Shown: in pieces, positions 25,481 through 33,218 of the stretch
Position numbering within the stretch: position 1 is the stretch's first letter
Layout: every line of letters starts with the position of its first letter
Assembly: GCA_001072465.1 (NCBI GenBank)
Contig: JVKM01000024.1
Location: forward strand, 1-64,000
Reading direction: 5' to 3'
Length of the DNA: 64,000 bases
Source of the DNA: Xylanimonas cellulosilytica
GTDB lineage: Bacteria; Actinomycetota; Actinomycetes; Actinomycetales; Actinomycetaceae
Program-made: the position numbers and the translations under genes
The notes under the pieces: model-generated
What the model saw: only the letters and a program-made list of their open reading frames with translations
What the model was told of the DNA's origin: nothing
Databases searched by the model: none

Positions 25481-25693
25481 CCGCACGCCGCGACGCGCAC
25501 ACCGTCGTCGCACGCGAGGTCGTCAATTACCTGCGCGACTCCGATGAGTTCGTGCCCGCGCTGCTGCCCGTGGGCGACGGTCTGGCGGTTGCGGTCAAGC
25601 GCTGAGCGCCCCCATTCACGCGGAAGCGGCGGAACAGGAGATCCTGTTCCGCCGCTTCTTCACTATCTGTCAGATGGCCGCTCCGAGAGCTTC
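25481..25693. repeat. right flank repeat of the RM island
   Basis: About 94 percent identical by eye to 22601-22817 (about 11-12 mismatches and two small indels). The left 125 bp are an O-methyltransferase 3' end without the rest of the gene; 9 of 10 differences there are synonymous. The right end runs into the intact DUF3117 gene. Confidence 0.92.
25623..25658. terminator. terminator of the DUF3117 gene
   Basis: A perfect 17-bp stem, GAAGCGGCGGAACAGGA with TCCTGTTCCGCCGCTTC, twelve bases past the DUF3117 stop on the minus strand. Confidence 0.85.
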
Positions 25694-25834
25694 GGCGAGT
25701 TCCGCCGCCTCCTGGGCGTTCAGCTCGATGACGAGCCGCCCGCCCCCTTCGCTGGGAATTCGCATGACGATACCGCGCCCTTCGGCGCTGACTTCGAGGG
25801 GTCCATCCCCCGTGCGAGGCTTCATTGCTGCCAT
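25670..25834 (-). CDS. DUF3117 small conserved protein
   Basis: 54 aa, a short ORF overlapped by longer spurious frames. It begins MAAMKPRTGDGPLEV and contains EGRGIVMRIPSEGGGRLVIEL and a helical AQEAAELAEALGAAI tail: the actinobacterial DUF3117 signature (mycobacterial Rv1211 type). AGAAGGAG lies eight bases before the ATG. Function unknown. Its last codons are also found as a fragment at the other end of the RM island. Confidence 0.92.
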   Translation of the reverse strand: MAAMKPRTGDGPLEVSAEGRGIVMRIPSEGGGRLVIELNAQEAAELAEALGAAI

Positions 25835-26026
25835 GAGAGTACTCCTTCTCAGAGTTATGCCCGCGCCTCCTCAGGCGGGGTAACACACCTATTTTACCGG
25901 ATAAGCGCCAATTTTCCTTAACACCTCGCAAAGAGTAATCAAAGGAAAATAAGCCCATCGATTAATTAGGCCCGCGACAAAAGGAGTTTGACAGAACAAA
26001 ACACCCGCATAAAGGATGTACAACTA

Positions 26027-26752
26027 CTAGGCACGCGTCGCTAGGCGCACCGCTTCCTCCGGGTCGTCCACGACGTGCAGCAGGTCCACGTCGCCGGGCG
26101 AAATCATGCCAGCATCGACCATCGAGGAGCGGATCCAATCGACCAGGCCCGACCAGTAGTCGGTGCCCACGAGGACCAACGGGAAGGAACGGATCTTGCC
26201 CGTCTGCACGAGGGTCGCGGACTCGAAGAGCTCATCCATGGTCCCAAAACCCCCGGGCATCACGATGAAGCCCTGCGAGTACTTGACGAACATGGTCTTA
26301 CGGGCGAAGAAGTAGCGGAAGTTGACGCCCAGGTTCACCCACTGGTTCAAGCCCTGCTCGTGGGGCAGCTCGATCCCCAGGCCGATTGACGTGCCGCCGG
26401 CCTCCCACGCGCCGCGGTTCGCGGCCTCCATCATGCCGGGGCCACCGCCCGTGATGACCGCGTAGCCGCGATCCACGAGAAGCTCACCGATGCGCTGGGC
26501 GCACTCGTAGAGGGGCTCGTCGGGGCGGGTGCGAGCAGAACCGAACACTGAGATGGCCGGGCCAACCTCCGCGAGGGCCTCAAAGCCCTCGACGAACTCG
26601 GACTGGATGCGCAGGACCCGCCACGGGTCCTCATGCTTCCAGTCCGCGCTCTGGTCGGACTGGAGCAGCGATGCATCCGCAGTCATGCGCGGGATCTGGT
26701 CGCCTCGCAGGACGACGGATCCGCGGCGGTAGGTGTGCGTCGGCTTGGTCAT
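26027..26752 (-). CDS. LOG-family protein (TIGR00730, cytokinin-riboside-monophosphate phosphoribohydrolase-like)
   Basis: 241 aa. Rossmann fold with LOG motifs GGGPGMMEAANRGA (near 115) and PGGFGTMDELFE (near 175). LOG enzymes hydrolyse nucleoside 5'-monophosphates at the N-glycosidic bond; the physiological substrate here is not known. Start at ATG 26752, seven bases after GGGAGG, preferred over the ATG six bases upstream, which is too close to the site. It follows dapE in the same direction, an arrangement common in actinobacteria. Confidence 0.9.
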   Translation of the reverse strand: MTKPTHTYRRGSVVLRGDQIPRMTADASLLQSDQSADWKHEDPWRVLRIQSEFVEGFEALAEVGPAISVFGSARTRPDEPLYECAQRIGELLVDRGYAVITGGGPGMMEAANRGAWEAGGTSIGLGIELPHEQGLNQWVNLGVNFRYFFARKTMFVKYSQGFIVMPGGFGTMDELFESATLVQTGKIRSFPLVLVGTDYWSGLVDWIRSSMVDAGMISPGDVDLLHVVDDPEEAVRLATRA

Positions 26753-26754
26753 GG

Positions 26755-27936
26755 TCATGCCTCCCTATGTGGTGCCGGCGTCGGTGCCGGCTGCGCGAGC
26801 ACGAACGCTCGCAGCGTGTCGTGCACCTTCACGATATCGGATACGGGCGTATGTTCGTCGCGCGTGTGCGCCAGCAGCGGGTCGCCCGGGCCGAAGTTCA
26901 TGGCAGGCACGCCGACCTGGGTGAAGCGCGCGACATCGGTCCAGCCGACCTTCGCGCTCAGCTGCAGCTCCTCGCCCCGCGAGGCCGCGACCTGGCGAGC
27001 AACCGACAGGAAGCGCTGGGCGACGTCAGAGTCCGCGCCCGGCCTGGCCCCCTCGCACAGGTCGTCGACCTCGATTGTGGCGCCCGTGCCCTCGAAGAGC
27101 CCGCGCACCCATTCCAGGGCATCGTCCGCGCGCACGGAGGGAGCGAAGCGGTAGTTGACGGTCATCGACGCGGCCTCGGGGATCACGTTGTTGGCGACAC
27201 CACCCTCGACGCGTACGACCGAGAGGGATTCGCGGAATTCGAGGCCATCGACCGTAACGACTGGGTTGCCGTAGGCGGCGATGCGCTCGATGACGGGGGC
27301 CATCGCGTGGATCGCGTTGACACCCATCCACGCACGCGCCGAGTGCGAGGCCCGCCCCGGGAAGTGCCCGATGACGCGCAGAGTTCCATTGCAGCCGCCT
27401 TCCACATGGGCGGCGGTCGGCTCACCCAGCAGCGCCAGGTCGCCGGCGAGCCACTCGGGGTGATTGCGCTGGACGCGCCCCAAGCCGTTGAGGTGGGAGG
27501 CGACCTCCTCGTGATCGTAGAAAATCCAGGTGACATCGGCGCTCAGCGCGGCCTCGTCGCTGGAACGGAGGAGAGCACCAACCTCGCACGCGAGCGCGAG
27601 CGCTGCCGCGCACCCTCCAAGCATGTCGACCGACCCACGACCCCACAGGACCGTGGCCCCGTCGCGCTCCTCGAAGCGACCGGGGACATTGTCAGCGATG
27701 GGGACGGTGTCGAGGTGCCCGGCGAGAACCACGCGCTGATCGAGGCCGAGACGGGTCCGCGCGCACACGGCATCCCCGTCTCGCAGGATCTCCAGGGACG
27801 GGACCGATCCGAATCCGGCACCGCGCAGGGCCGCCTCGACGGCGTCAGCCAGGGGCCCTTCCTCTCCCGACACCGAGGGAATGTCGATCATCTGGCGCGT
27901 GAGCTCGACCGGGTCCGTCAGGTTCGTCAGCTGCAT
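26755..27936 (-). CDS. dapE: succinyl-diaminopimelate desuccinylase
   Basis: 393 aa, M20 metallopeptidase family. Metal-binding motifs: VVLAGHLDTVPIADN, GRGSVDMLGGCAA (Asp), YDHEEVAS (Glu-Glu), GEPTAAHVEGGCNG and a C-terminal MNFGPGDPLLAHTRDEH (His). Makes L,L-diaminopimelate for lysine and peptidoglycan. The ATG at 27936 has AAGGAGGAACC directly upstream, so the 13-codon upstream extension of the frame is not used. It precedes the LOG gene with essentially no gap. Confidence 0.92.
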   Translation of the reverse strand: MQLTNLTDPVELTRQMIDIPSVSGEEGPLADAVEAALRGAGFGSVPSLEILRDGDAVCARTRLGLDQRVVLAGHLDTVPIADNVPGRFEERDGATVLWGRGSVDMLGGCAAALALACEVGALLRSSDEAALSADVTWIFYDHEEVASHLNGLGRVQRNHPEWLAGDLALLGEPTAAHVEGGCNGTLRVIGHFPGRASHSARAWMGVNAIHAMAPVIERIAAYGNPVVTVDGLEFRESLSVVRVEGGVANNVIPEAASMTVNYRFAPSVRADDALEWVRGLFEGTGATIEVDDLCEGARPGADSDVAQRFLSVARQVAASRGEELQLSAKVGWTDVARFTQVGVPAMNFGPGDPLLAHTRDEHTPVSDIVKVHDTLRAFVLAQPAPTPAPHREA

Positions 27937-28063
27937 GGTTCCTCCTTCATGGATGCCTCCAGGATAGCGGCGCACTCCCGCACCTGCGTCCCTCCACCGT
28001 TTCCCGGGAGCGAGCCCCGGCCTCGTTCCTGATACCCGTTTTTGCGCGAACCACCCAAGGTGT

Positions 28064-28069
28064 TACCCT
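28064..28069 (+). promoter_or_regulatory. -10 box, leaderless start of the 28076 gene
   Basis: TACCCT, six bases, ATG at 28076. Confidence 0.5.
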
Positions 28070-28075
28070 CAGCAC

Positions 28076-28849
28076 ATGACACGCTGTGCAAGCCCGTTGC
28101 TGTTTGCGGGTATCGCTTCTTTCCTGTCCGCGCGAACCGGGGGCCGTTTTCGCCTGATTATCGGCTACGAAACCCCTGAGAATCAGGGCGCGGCGCGCGA
28201 CGGCGCTGCGGTCATCGAAGCGTCCGGCGGGCATGCCTTGCTCATGCCGCGAGCGCTCCCCGCTCCCCTGACGGCGTTTTCGGTGCGCATGGTGATGGCG
28301 GACGGCGCCGTGTACGTGCGCGCGTCGGGAGAGGCCCTCATCTACCTGGGTGGGCGCGCGATCGACCGTTCGCGCGAGGGCGCTCTGGCCCCCGAGGCTG
28401 AGCTGACCCTCATCGACGAGGCCGTGGCCGCATGCGGGGACGGCTCCTCCCTCCCCCGTTCGCAGGGAGGCTGGGAGTCGGTGGGCGACGGAATGATCGG
28501 CGCGTACGTGGACCGCTGCGCCTCGCGCATCGCCTCCCTGGAGCCTTCCGGCGCACGCGTGACCTCCGTGTCGGTCGACGAGGCTTCGGGACTGCTAGCG
28601 ACCCTGCTGGAGCGCCTGGGCGTGCCGGTCGTCGAGGAGGGCGCTGCGCTCTCCCTGAGCGTGTCCACGGACGGGCGCGCCCTGAGCGCCTCGCTGCCCG
28701 AGGAGCAGGTCCGCGCCGCGCTGGCGAGCGCGCTGAGCACCTCTGCCGCCGCACCCACCGGCACGGGCCTGTACTGCGTGGACCCAGCTTTCGTACTCGA
28801 CGCGGACGGCCTGTGCGCGGGAGCGGCGCTGGCAGTGCTGGGAGCCTGA
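28076..28849 (+). CDS. degenerate phosphohexomutase-like protein
   Basis: 257 aa. Residues about 25-100 resemble domain I of phosphoglucomutase/phosphomannomutase: FRLIIGYETPENQGAARDGAAVIEASGGHALLMP, then APLTAFSVRMVMADGAVYVRASG. Where active enzymes carry the phospho-serine loop TASHNP, this protein reads VRASGEAL, so the catalytic Ser and His are gone, and the later metal-binding and sugar-binding domains are absent or unrecognisable. At about half the usual length it is probably non-catalytic, or a distinct family. manC lies 1.4 kb away. Confidence 0.5.
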   Translation: MTRCASPLLFAGIASFLSARTGGRFRLIIGYETPENQGAARDGAAVIEASGGHALLMPRALPAPLTAFSVRMVMADGAVYVRASGEALIYLGGRAIDRSREGALAPEAELTLIDEAVAACGDGSSLPRSQGGWESVGDGMIGAYVDRCASRIASLEPSGARVTSVSVDEASGLLATLLERLGVPVVEEGAALSLSVSTDGRALSASLPEEQVRAALASALSTSAAAPTGTGLYCVDPAFVLDADGLCAGAALAVLGA

Positions 28850-28855
28850 GACCAA

Positions 28856-28892
28856 ACAGTTGTGCCCCGGGGATGCATCCCCGAGGCACTGT
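28856..28892. terminator. bidirectional terminator
   Basis: ACAGTTGTGCC...GGCACTGT flanks GGGGATGCATCCCC; the stem has two internal mismatches. It lies between the convergent phosphohexomutase-like and BMP-lipoprotein genes. Confidence 0.75.
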
Positions 28893-28908
28893 CGTCTGCG
28901 CAGTCAGC

Positions 28909-30090
28909 TCACACGTCGAAGGGCGTGGAGATGACCATGCCGCCCGTCTCGATTTGGCCGGCCATGTCGGACAGGCCCAGCTTGAGCTCGGAGGACAGCA
29001 TCGGCGTGTAGGAGCCGAAGCCGGTGAGGATCACGCCGCCCGAGGCCAGAGACACCGGGACGACGGATGCCTTATCACCCGCGGAGGCCTGAGCGATGAG
29101 GGTGTCCATCGCGGCCTTGTAATCCACGACGACGCCCGTCAGCACGGGAGCGCCGATGGCGGAGCGAACCTCGTCGGAGATCTGGATGTAGCTAAACGCA
29201 TCCGCGAAGGACTGCGTGTCCACCTGCTGCGTCACCGTTGCGCCGGACTGGCCGGACATCGGAGCGGCCTCGGCGGACTGGGCCTCGTCGCGAGTCAGGC
29301 CCTTCAGGTCGCTCTTCGTCAGGCCGGACCACACGAGGCGCACGGTCGGGTTGGCGGCCTCGGTGACGGCGCGGGCGGCGCCCTCGTTGGCCTCACCGGC
29401 GAAGGGGGCGATGATGTCGGCGCCCTGAGAGATCGCGTCGGCGGTCGCCGTGCGCACCTCATCGGCGCTGCCCGCGTACGTGCCGTCGCTCGTCACGGGG
29501 TTCCAGCCGAGCACGGTGATCGACGTGCCGTTGGCCAGGTTGTAGGCATCCACGCCCTGGGAGAACGCGGACATCTGCGAGCTGGTGACGTTGTCGCGCT
29601 CTCCGCCGATGACGGCGAGCGTGCCCGTGGTCGTCATGCCCGCGGAAGCGTAGCCGGCCAGGTAGGCGGCCTGCGAGGCGTCGACATCGACGACCGAGCC
29701 GTTCTTCAGGGAGGTAGCGGCGCCCTTGGAGTCAACGAAGGAGGCGCCCACGAGGGCGAAGCGGACCTTCGGGTTGGAGCGCGCGGCCTCGGAGATCGAG
29801 GCGGCCATGGTCGAGTCGGCACCCACGATCAGCGTGCAGCCGGAGGTCACAAGCGAGGCCGGGGCCTCCTGCCCGCTGGCCGCCTCGAAGGCGACCGATG
29901 CGTCGTTTGCCGCGACCGCGAGGGCGGTCGCGACGGGGTCCGTGGCGGCGTCGCCGTGGGCTCCGGAGATGGCTGCGCACACCTTCGCGGAGGCTGCGGG
30001 GGTAGCGGCGGGCGTGGTCGAGCAAGCTCCAAGGGCCAAGGAGGCCGCGGTCGCAGTGGTTGCGAGAGCGGCGATGGTCCGCTTGTTCAC
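28909..30090 (-). CDS. BMP-family (PnrA-like) substrate-binding lipoprotein
   Basis: 393 aa. Lipoprotein signal peptide with lipobox LGAC (TAASLALGACSTTPA). Periplasmic-binding-like fold of the Bmp/PnrA family: VRFALVGASFVDSKGAATSL, VVDVDASQAAYLAGYASAGMT, GTLAVIGGERDN, ADIIAPFAGEANEGAARAV. Such proteins bind purine nucleosides for an ABC importer, but no permease or ATPase gene is adjacent, so it may be an orphan binding protein or work with a distant system. AAAGGC precedes the GTG start. Confidence 0.8.
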   Translation of the reverse strand: MNKRTIAALATTATAASLALGACSTTPAATPAASAKVCAAISGAHGDAATDPVATALAVAANDASVAFEAASGQEAPASLVTSGCTLIVGADSTMAASISEAARSNPKVRFALVGASFVDSKGAATSLKNGSVVDVDASQAAYLAGYASAGMTTTGTLAVIGGERDNVTSSQMSAFSQGVDAYNLANGTSITVLGWNPVTSDGTYAGSADEVRTATADAISQGADIIAPFAGEANEGAARAVTEAANPTVRLVWSGLTKSDLKGLTRDEAQSAEAAPMSGQSGATVTQQVDTQSFADAFSYIQISDEVRSAIGAPVLTGVVVDYKAAMDTLIAQASAGDKASVVPVSLASGGVILTGFGSYTPMLSSELKLGLSDMAGQIETGGMVISTPFDV

Positions 30091-30250
30091 GTGTGATGCC
30101 TTTCGTCGGGGCTTCTGCTGCCCAACACGCTACCAGTCTCACGCCTGTAGGCGGCGGGCGAGGCGGCACACCTCACCCGAGAGCGAACAGGGCGCGGCGA
30201 GGCCGAGGCCGCCTTCTGAGGGCCGCGCAGGGCCGCGTGTCGGTGACGCG

Positions 30251-31369
30251 TCAGAGCAGGTCGGAGCGGCCCCGGTCCGCGAGCTGGTCGACGACGGCCT
30301 TCACCGACTGCGCGCGGTCGCGACGCGTCACGAGGATCGCGTCGGGGGTCAGCGCAACGGCCACGTCGGGCACGCCCACGAGGGCGACGAGGGGGCCCTC
30401 GCCGTCCGGCGCGAGAGAACCGAAGACTGCCGCGCCGTCGGATTCGACGCGTAGCGCCTCGCCCAGGTTGCCGTCCTGCGCGACGATGCCGGTCAGGGCC
30501 TCGAAATCACCCAGGTCCGTCCAACCCAGCTCGGCGTCGGCGGGGACGACGGCCACTCCCCCGTCGGCGGCGACGGGTTCAGCGATCGCGTGGTCGATGG
30601 CGATCTTCGTCAGGTGCGGCCAGTTCTCCGCCAGCACCTCGTCAAACTCAGGGGTGCCCCACGCGCGCGCGATGGTCTCCAGGCGCGCGTGCATGTCGGG
30701 CAGCAGGCGGGCCAGGTGAGAGGCGAGCACGCCCGCCGACACGATGAACATGCCCGCGTTCCACAGGTAGCCCGCCGCCACGTAGCGCGCAGCGGTGTCG
30801 GCATCCGGCTTCTCCACGAACTCGGCGACCCGTCGGGCGGCCGTGTGTGCGGCAGGGTCCCCGGAGCCGTCGGAGAGCGCGGCCCCGGGCGCGATGTATC
30901 CGTAGGCGGTTGAGGCCTCGGTGGGCGTCAGGCCGATCGTCACGACGTAGCCGTCGCGGGCGGCGCCAATCGCGGTCTCGACGGCAGCACGCAGCAGCTC
31001 GGGGCGGGCAATCAGATGGTCGGCCGCGAAGGACCCGACGATCGCGTCATCCCCGAAGCGTTCACGCACGACGTAGGCGGCGAGGCCGATCGCGGCCATG
31101 GAATCGCGGCCCGACGGCTCGATGAGGAGCGTACGGCTCTCCGAGGCAGCGAACTCGGGCAGCTGGGCGAGCACGCCTTCGCGGTGCGCCTGGCCGGTCA
31201 CGATACTCACCGACGAGGCCGACTCCTCCAGGCGGTCCACCGTGCCCTGCAAGAGGGTGCGGCCCGTGCCCGCCAGGTCAAGGAGGAACTTGGGACGGCT
31301 ACGCCTCGACAGCGGCCACAGGCGGGTGCCGGCACCGCCGGCGGGGATGATCACGTGGAGGTCACTCAT
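30251..31369 (-). CDS. manC: mannose-1-phosphate guanylyltransferase
   Basis: 372 aa. Transfers GMP to mannose-1-phosphate to give GDP-mannose for glycans. Nucleotidyltransferase signature at the N terminus: VIIPAGGAGTRLWPLSRRSRPKFLLDL; also GSFAADHLI, YGYIAPG, FVEKPDADTAARYVAAGYLWNAGMFIVSAG and LGWTDLGDFEAL. Lacks the isomerase half of bifunctional ManC/AlgA, as is usual in actinobacteria. GATACT lies six bases before the ATG, so it may be leaderless. Confidence 0.92.
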   Translation of the reverse strand: MSDLHVIIPAGGAGTRLWPLSRRSRPKFLLDLAGTGRTLLQGTVDRLEESASSVSIVTGQAHREGVLAQLPEFAASESRTLLIEPSGRDSMAAIGLAAYVVRERFGDDAIVGSFAADHLIARPELLRAAVETAIGAARDGYVVTIGLTPTEASTAYGYIAPGAALSDGSGDPAAHTAARRVAEFVEKPDADTAARYVAAGYLWNAGMFIVSAGVLASHLARLLPDMHARLETIARAWGTPEFDEVLAENWPHLTKIAIDHAIAEPVAADGGVAVVPADAELGWTDLGDFEALTGIVAQDGNLGEALRVESDGAAVFGSLAPDGEGPLVALVGVPDVAVALTPDAILVTRRDRAQSVKAVVDQLADRGRSDLL

Positions 31370-31375
31370 GCCTCA

Positions 31376-31381
31376 AGTATC
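31376..31381 (-). promoter_or_regulatory. -10 box, possible leaderless start of manC
   Basis: GATACT on the minus strand, six bases before the ATG at 31369. The first base differs from the TANNNT consensus. Confidence 0.42.
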
Positions 31382-31390
31382 GCAGATACG

Positions 31391-31424
31391 ACGAGGGGGC
31401 GAGGCATCAGCCTCGCCCCCTCGT
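31391..31424 (-). terminator. terminator of rplY
   Basis: ACGAGGGGGCGAGG pairs perfectly with CCTCGCCCCCTCGT across CATCAG. It lies between the L25 stop and the manC promoter, with no long T-run. Confidence 0.7.
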
Positions 31425-31447
31425 GGAAAGCGTGTGCTACGCGAGTG

Positions 31448-32056
31448 TCACTCGGCGGCAGCCTCTTCGGCGGCCTCTTCGGCGGCCTCTTCGGTCGCTT
31501 CCTCAGCCTCTTCAGCGGCGGGTTCCTGAACGGCGACGATGACCGTCTCGGGATCGAGCTCGACCTCAACGCCGGCGGGCAGCTTCAGGTCGGAAACGTA
31601 CACGGCGGAGCCGGCCTCGACACCCTCGATGGAAACCTCGAGGCTCTCGGGGATGGAGGTAGCGGCGGCCTTCACCAGGATGGTGAACTCCTCGAGCGAG
31701 TGAACGGTGCCGGGAGCGGATTCGCCGACAACGACGACGGGGACCTCAACGTCAACCTTCTCGCCGGCCTTGACGGCCAGGAAGTCGGCGTGCAGGATGT
31801 CGCGGCGCACGGGGTGAACCTGAACATCCTTGACGAGGGCCAGCTGGGTCTTGCCGTCGATCTTCAGCTCAACGAGCGCGTTCTTGGTGCCGCGAACGAT
31901 GAGGAACAGGTCGTGACCGGGAACGTCCAGGTGACGGGGCTCAGCGCCGTGGCCGTAGAGGACCGTGGGGACCTTGCCGGCGCGGCGGGCGCGGCGGGCA
32001 GCACCCTTACCGAACTCGGAACGCTCTTCGGCAAGCAGGACGGGGTTGTCGCTCAT
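31448..32056 (-). CDS. rplY: 50S ribosomal protein L25 (Ctc type)
   Basis: 202 aa, the long form: an N-terminal 5S-rRNA-binding L25 domain (LLAEERSEFGKGAARRARRAGKVPTVLYGHG, to about 90), then the TL5/Ctc C-terminal beta domain (VDVEVPVVVVGES...VEVELDPETVIVAV) and a Glu/Ala-rich acidic tail (EEAEEATEEAAEEAAEEA). Start at ATG 32056 with GAAGGA upstream; the 21-codon extension is not used. Downstream of prs, a conserved pairing in actinobacteria. Confidence 0.94.
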   Translation of the reverse strand: MSDNPVLLAEERSEFGKGAARRARRAGKVPTVLYGHGAEPRHLDVPGHDLFLIVRGTKNALVELKIDGKTQLALVKDVQVHPVRRDILHADFLAVKAGEKVDVEVPVVVVGESAPGTVHSLEEFTILVKAAATSIPESLEVSIEGVEAGSAVYVSDLKLPAGVEVELDPETVIVAVQEPAAEEAEEATEEAAEEAAEEAAAE

Positions 32057-32154
32057 GTGTTTTCCTTCGTTTCTCAGGTCCGGCGTCGGTGTCGGCAGAG
32101 TGAAGGAAACGCGTGGCATTTCGATTCAGGCCCTGTCGATAACGGCGGATACGG

Positions 32155-32206
32155 ATCCGCCCTCGCCGGAGCAACCCCAATAGGTTACCTCACGGCGAGG
32201 GCGGAT
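32155..32206 (-). terminator. terminator of prs
   Basis: A perfect 14-bp stem, ATCCGCCCTCGCCG with CGGCGAGGGCGGAT, and a 24-base loop, 16 bp beyond the prs stop codon. Confidence 0.7.
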
Positions 32207-32222
32207 GTGAAGCGGGAAGCGC

Positions 32223-33194
32223 TCAGTTAAAGAGCGATGTGACCGAACCGTCTTCGAAGACCTCGTGAATCGCGCGGGCCAGGAGCGGCGCGATGGACAG
32301 GACGGTGAGCTGCTCGAATCGCTTCTCAGCGGGGATCGGCAGCGTGTCGGTGACGACAACCTCGGCGGCGCCGGACTCGGAGAGACGCTTCGCGGCGGGG
32401 TCGGAGAGGATGCCGTGGGTGGCGACGACGATAACCTTCTTGGCACCGGCATTGTTGAGGACGTTGATGGCCTCGGTGATCGTTCCGGCGGTGTCGATCA
32501 TGTCGTCCACCAGGACACATTCCTTACCGGCGACCTCGCCGACGACGCGGTTCGCGACGGCGACGTTCGGGCGGGTGGTGTCGCGGGTCTTGTGGACGAA
32601 GGCCAGGGGGGCGCCGCCCAGCTTCTTCGACCACTTCTCGGCGACGCGGATGCGGCCCGCGTCGGGAGAGACGACGGCGGTGTTGGCCAGGTCGACGCGG
32701 CCGCGCACGTATTCCACGAGGACCGGCATGGCGAAGAGGTGGTCAACCGGGCCATCGAAGAAGCCCTGCTCCTGCGAGGCGTGCAGGTCGACACTCATGA
32801 TGCGGTCGGCACCGGCGGTGCGGTACAGGTCAGCCATGAGGCGAGCGGAGATGGGCTCGCGCCCCTGGTGCTTCTTGTCCTGACGCGAGTAGGGGTAGAA
32901 GGGAGCGACCACGGTGATGCGCTTCGCGGAGGCGCGCTTGGCAGCATCAATCATGATGAGCTGCTCCATGATCCACTTGTTGATGTCGCCCTCGATGGAC
33001 TGCAGGACGAACACATCGGCGCCGCGAACGGACTCGTTGAAGCGCACGTAAATCTCGCCGGAGGCGAAGTCGTAGGCCGTCACCGGCGAAACCCCACATC
33101 CGATTTCCTCGCCCACGGCGTGAGCCAGGTCCATGTGAGCTCGTCCAGAAACGAGGACGAGGTTCTTCTCTCCGGTGGTCACCAGTCCGCTCAT
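32223..33194 (-). CDS. prs: ribose-phosphate pyrophosphokinase
   Basis: 323 aa. Makes PRPP from ribose-5-phosphate and ATP. Motifs: FNESVRGADVFVLQS, YPYSRQDKKHQGREPISA, DLHASQEQGFFDGPVDHL, VVSPDAGRIRVAEKW and the PRPP-binding loop CVLVDDMIDTAGTI. AAGGAG lies upstream of the ATG. Co-directional with and 24 bp after glmU, as in many actinobacteria. Confidence 0.96.
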   Translation of the reverse strand: MSGLVTTGEKNLVLVSGRAHMDLAHAVGEEIGCGVSPVTAYDFASGEIYVRFNESVRGADVFVLQSIEGDINKWIMEQLIMIDAAKRASAKRITVVAPFYPYSRQDKKHQGREPISARLMADLYRTAGADRIMSVDLHASQEQGFFDGPVDHLFAMPVLVEYVRGRVDLANTAVVSPDAGRIRVAEKWSKKLGGAPLAFVHKTRDTTRPNVAVANRVVGEVAGKECVLVDDMIDTAGTITEAINVLNNAGAKKVIVVATHGILSDPAAKRLSESGAAEVVVTDTLPIPAEKRFEQLTVLSIAPLLARAIHEVFEDGSVTSLFN

Positions 33195-33218
33195 GCGGTT
33201 GTCTCTCCTTGTGTTGGA

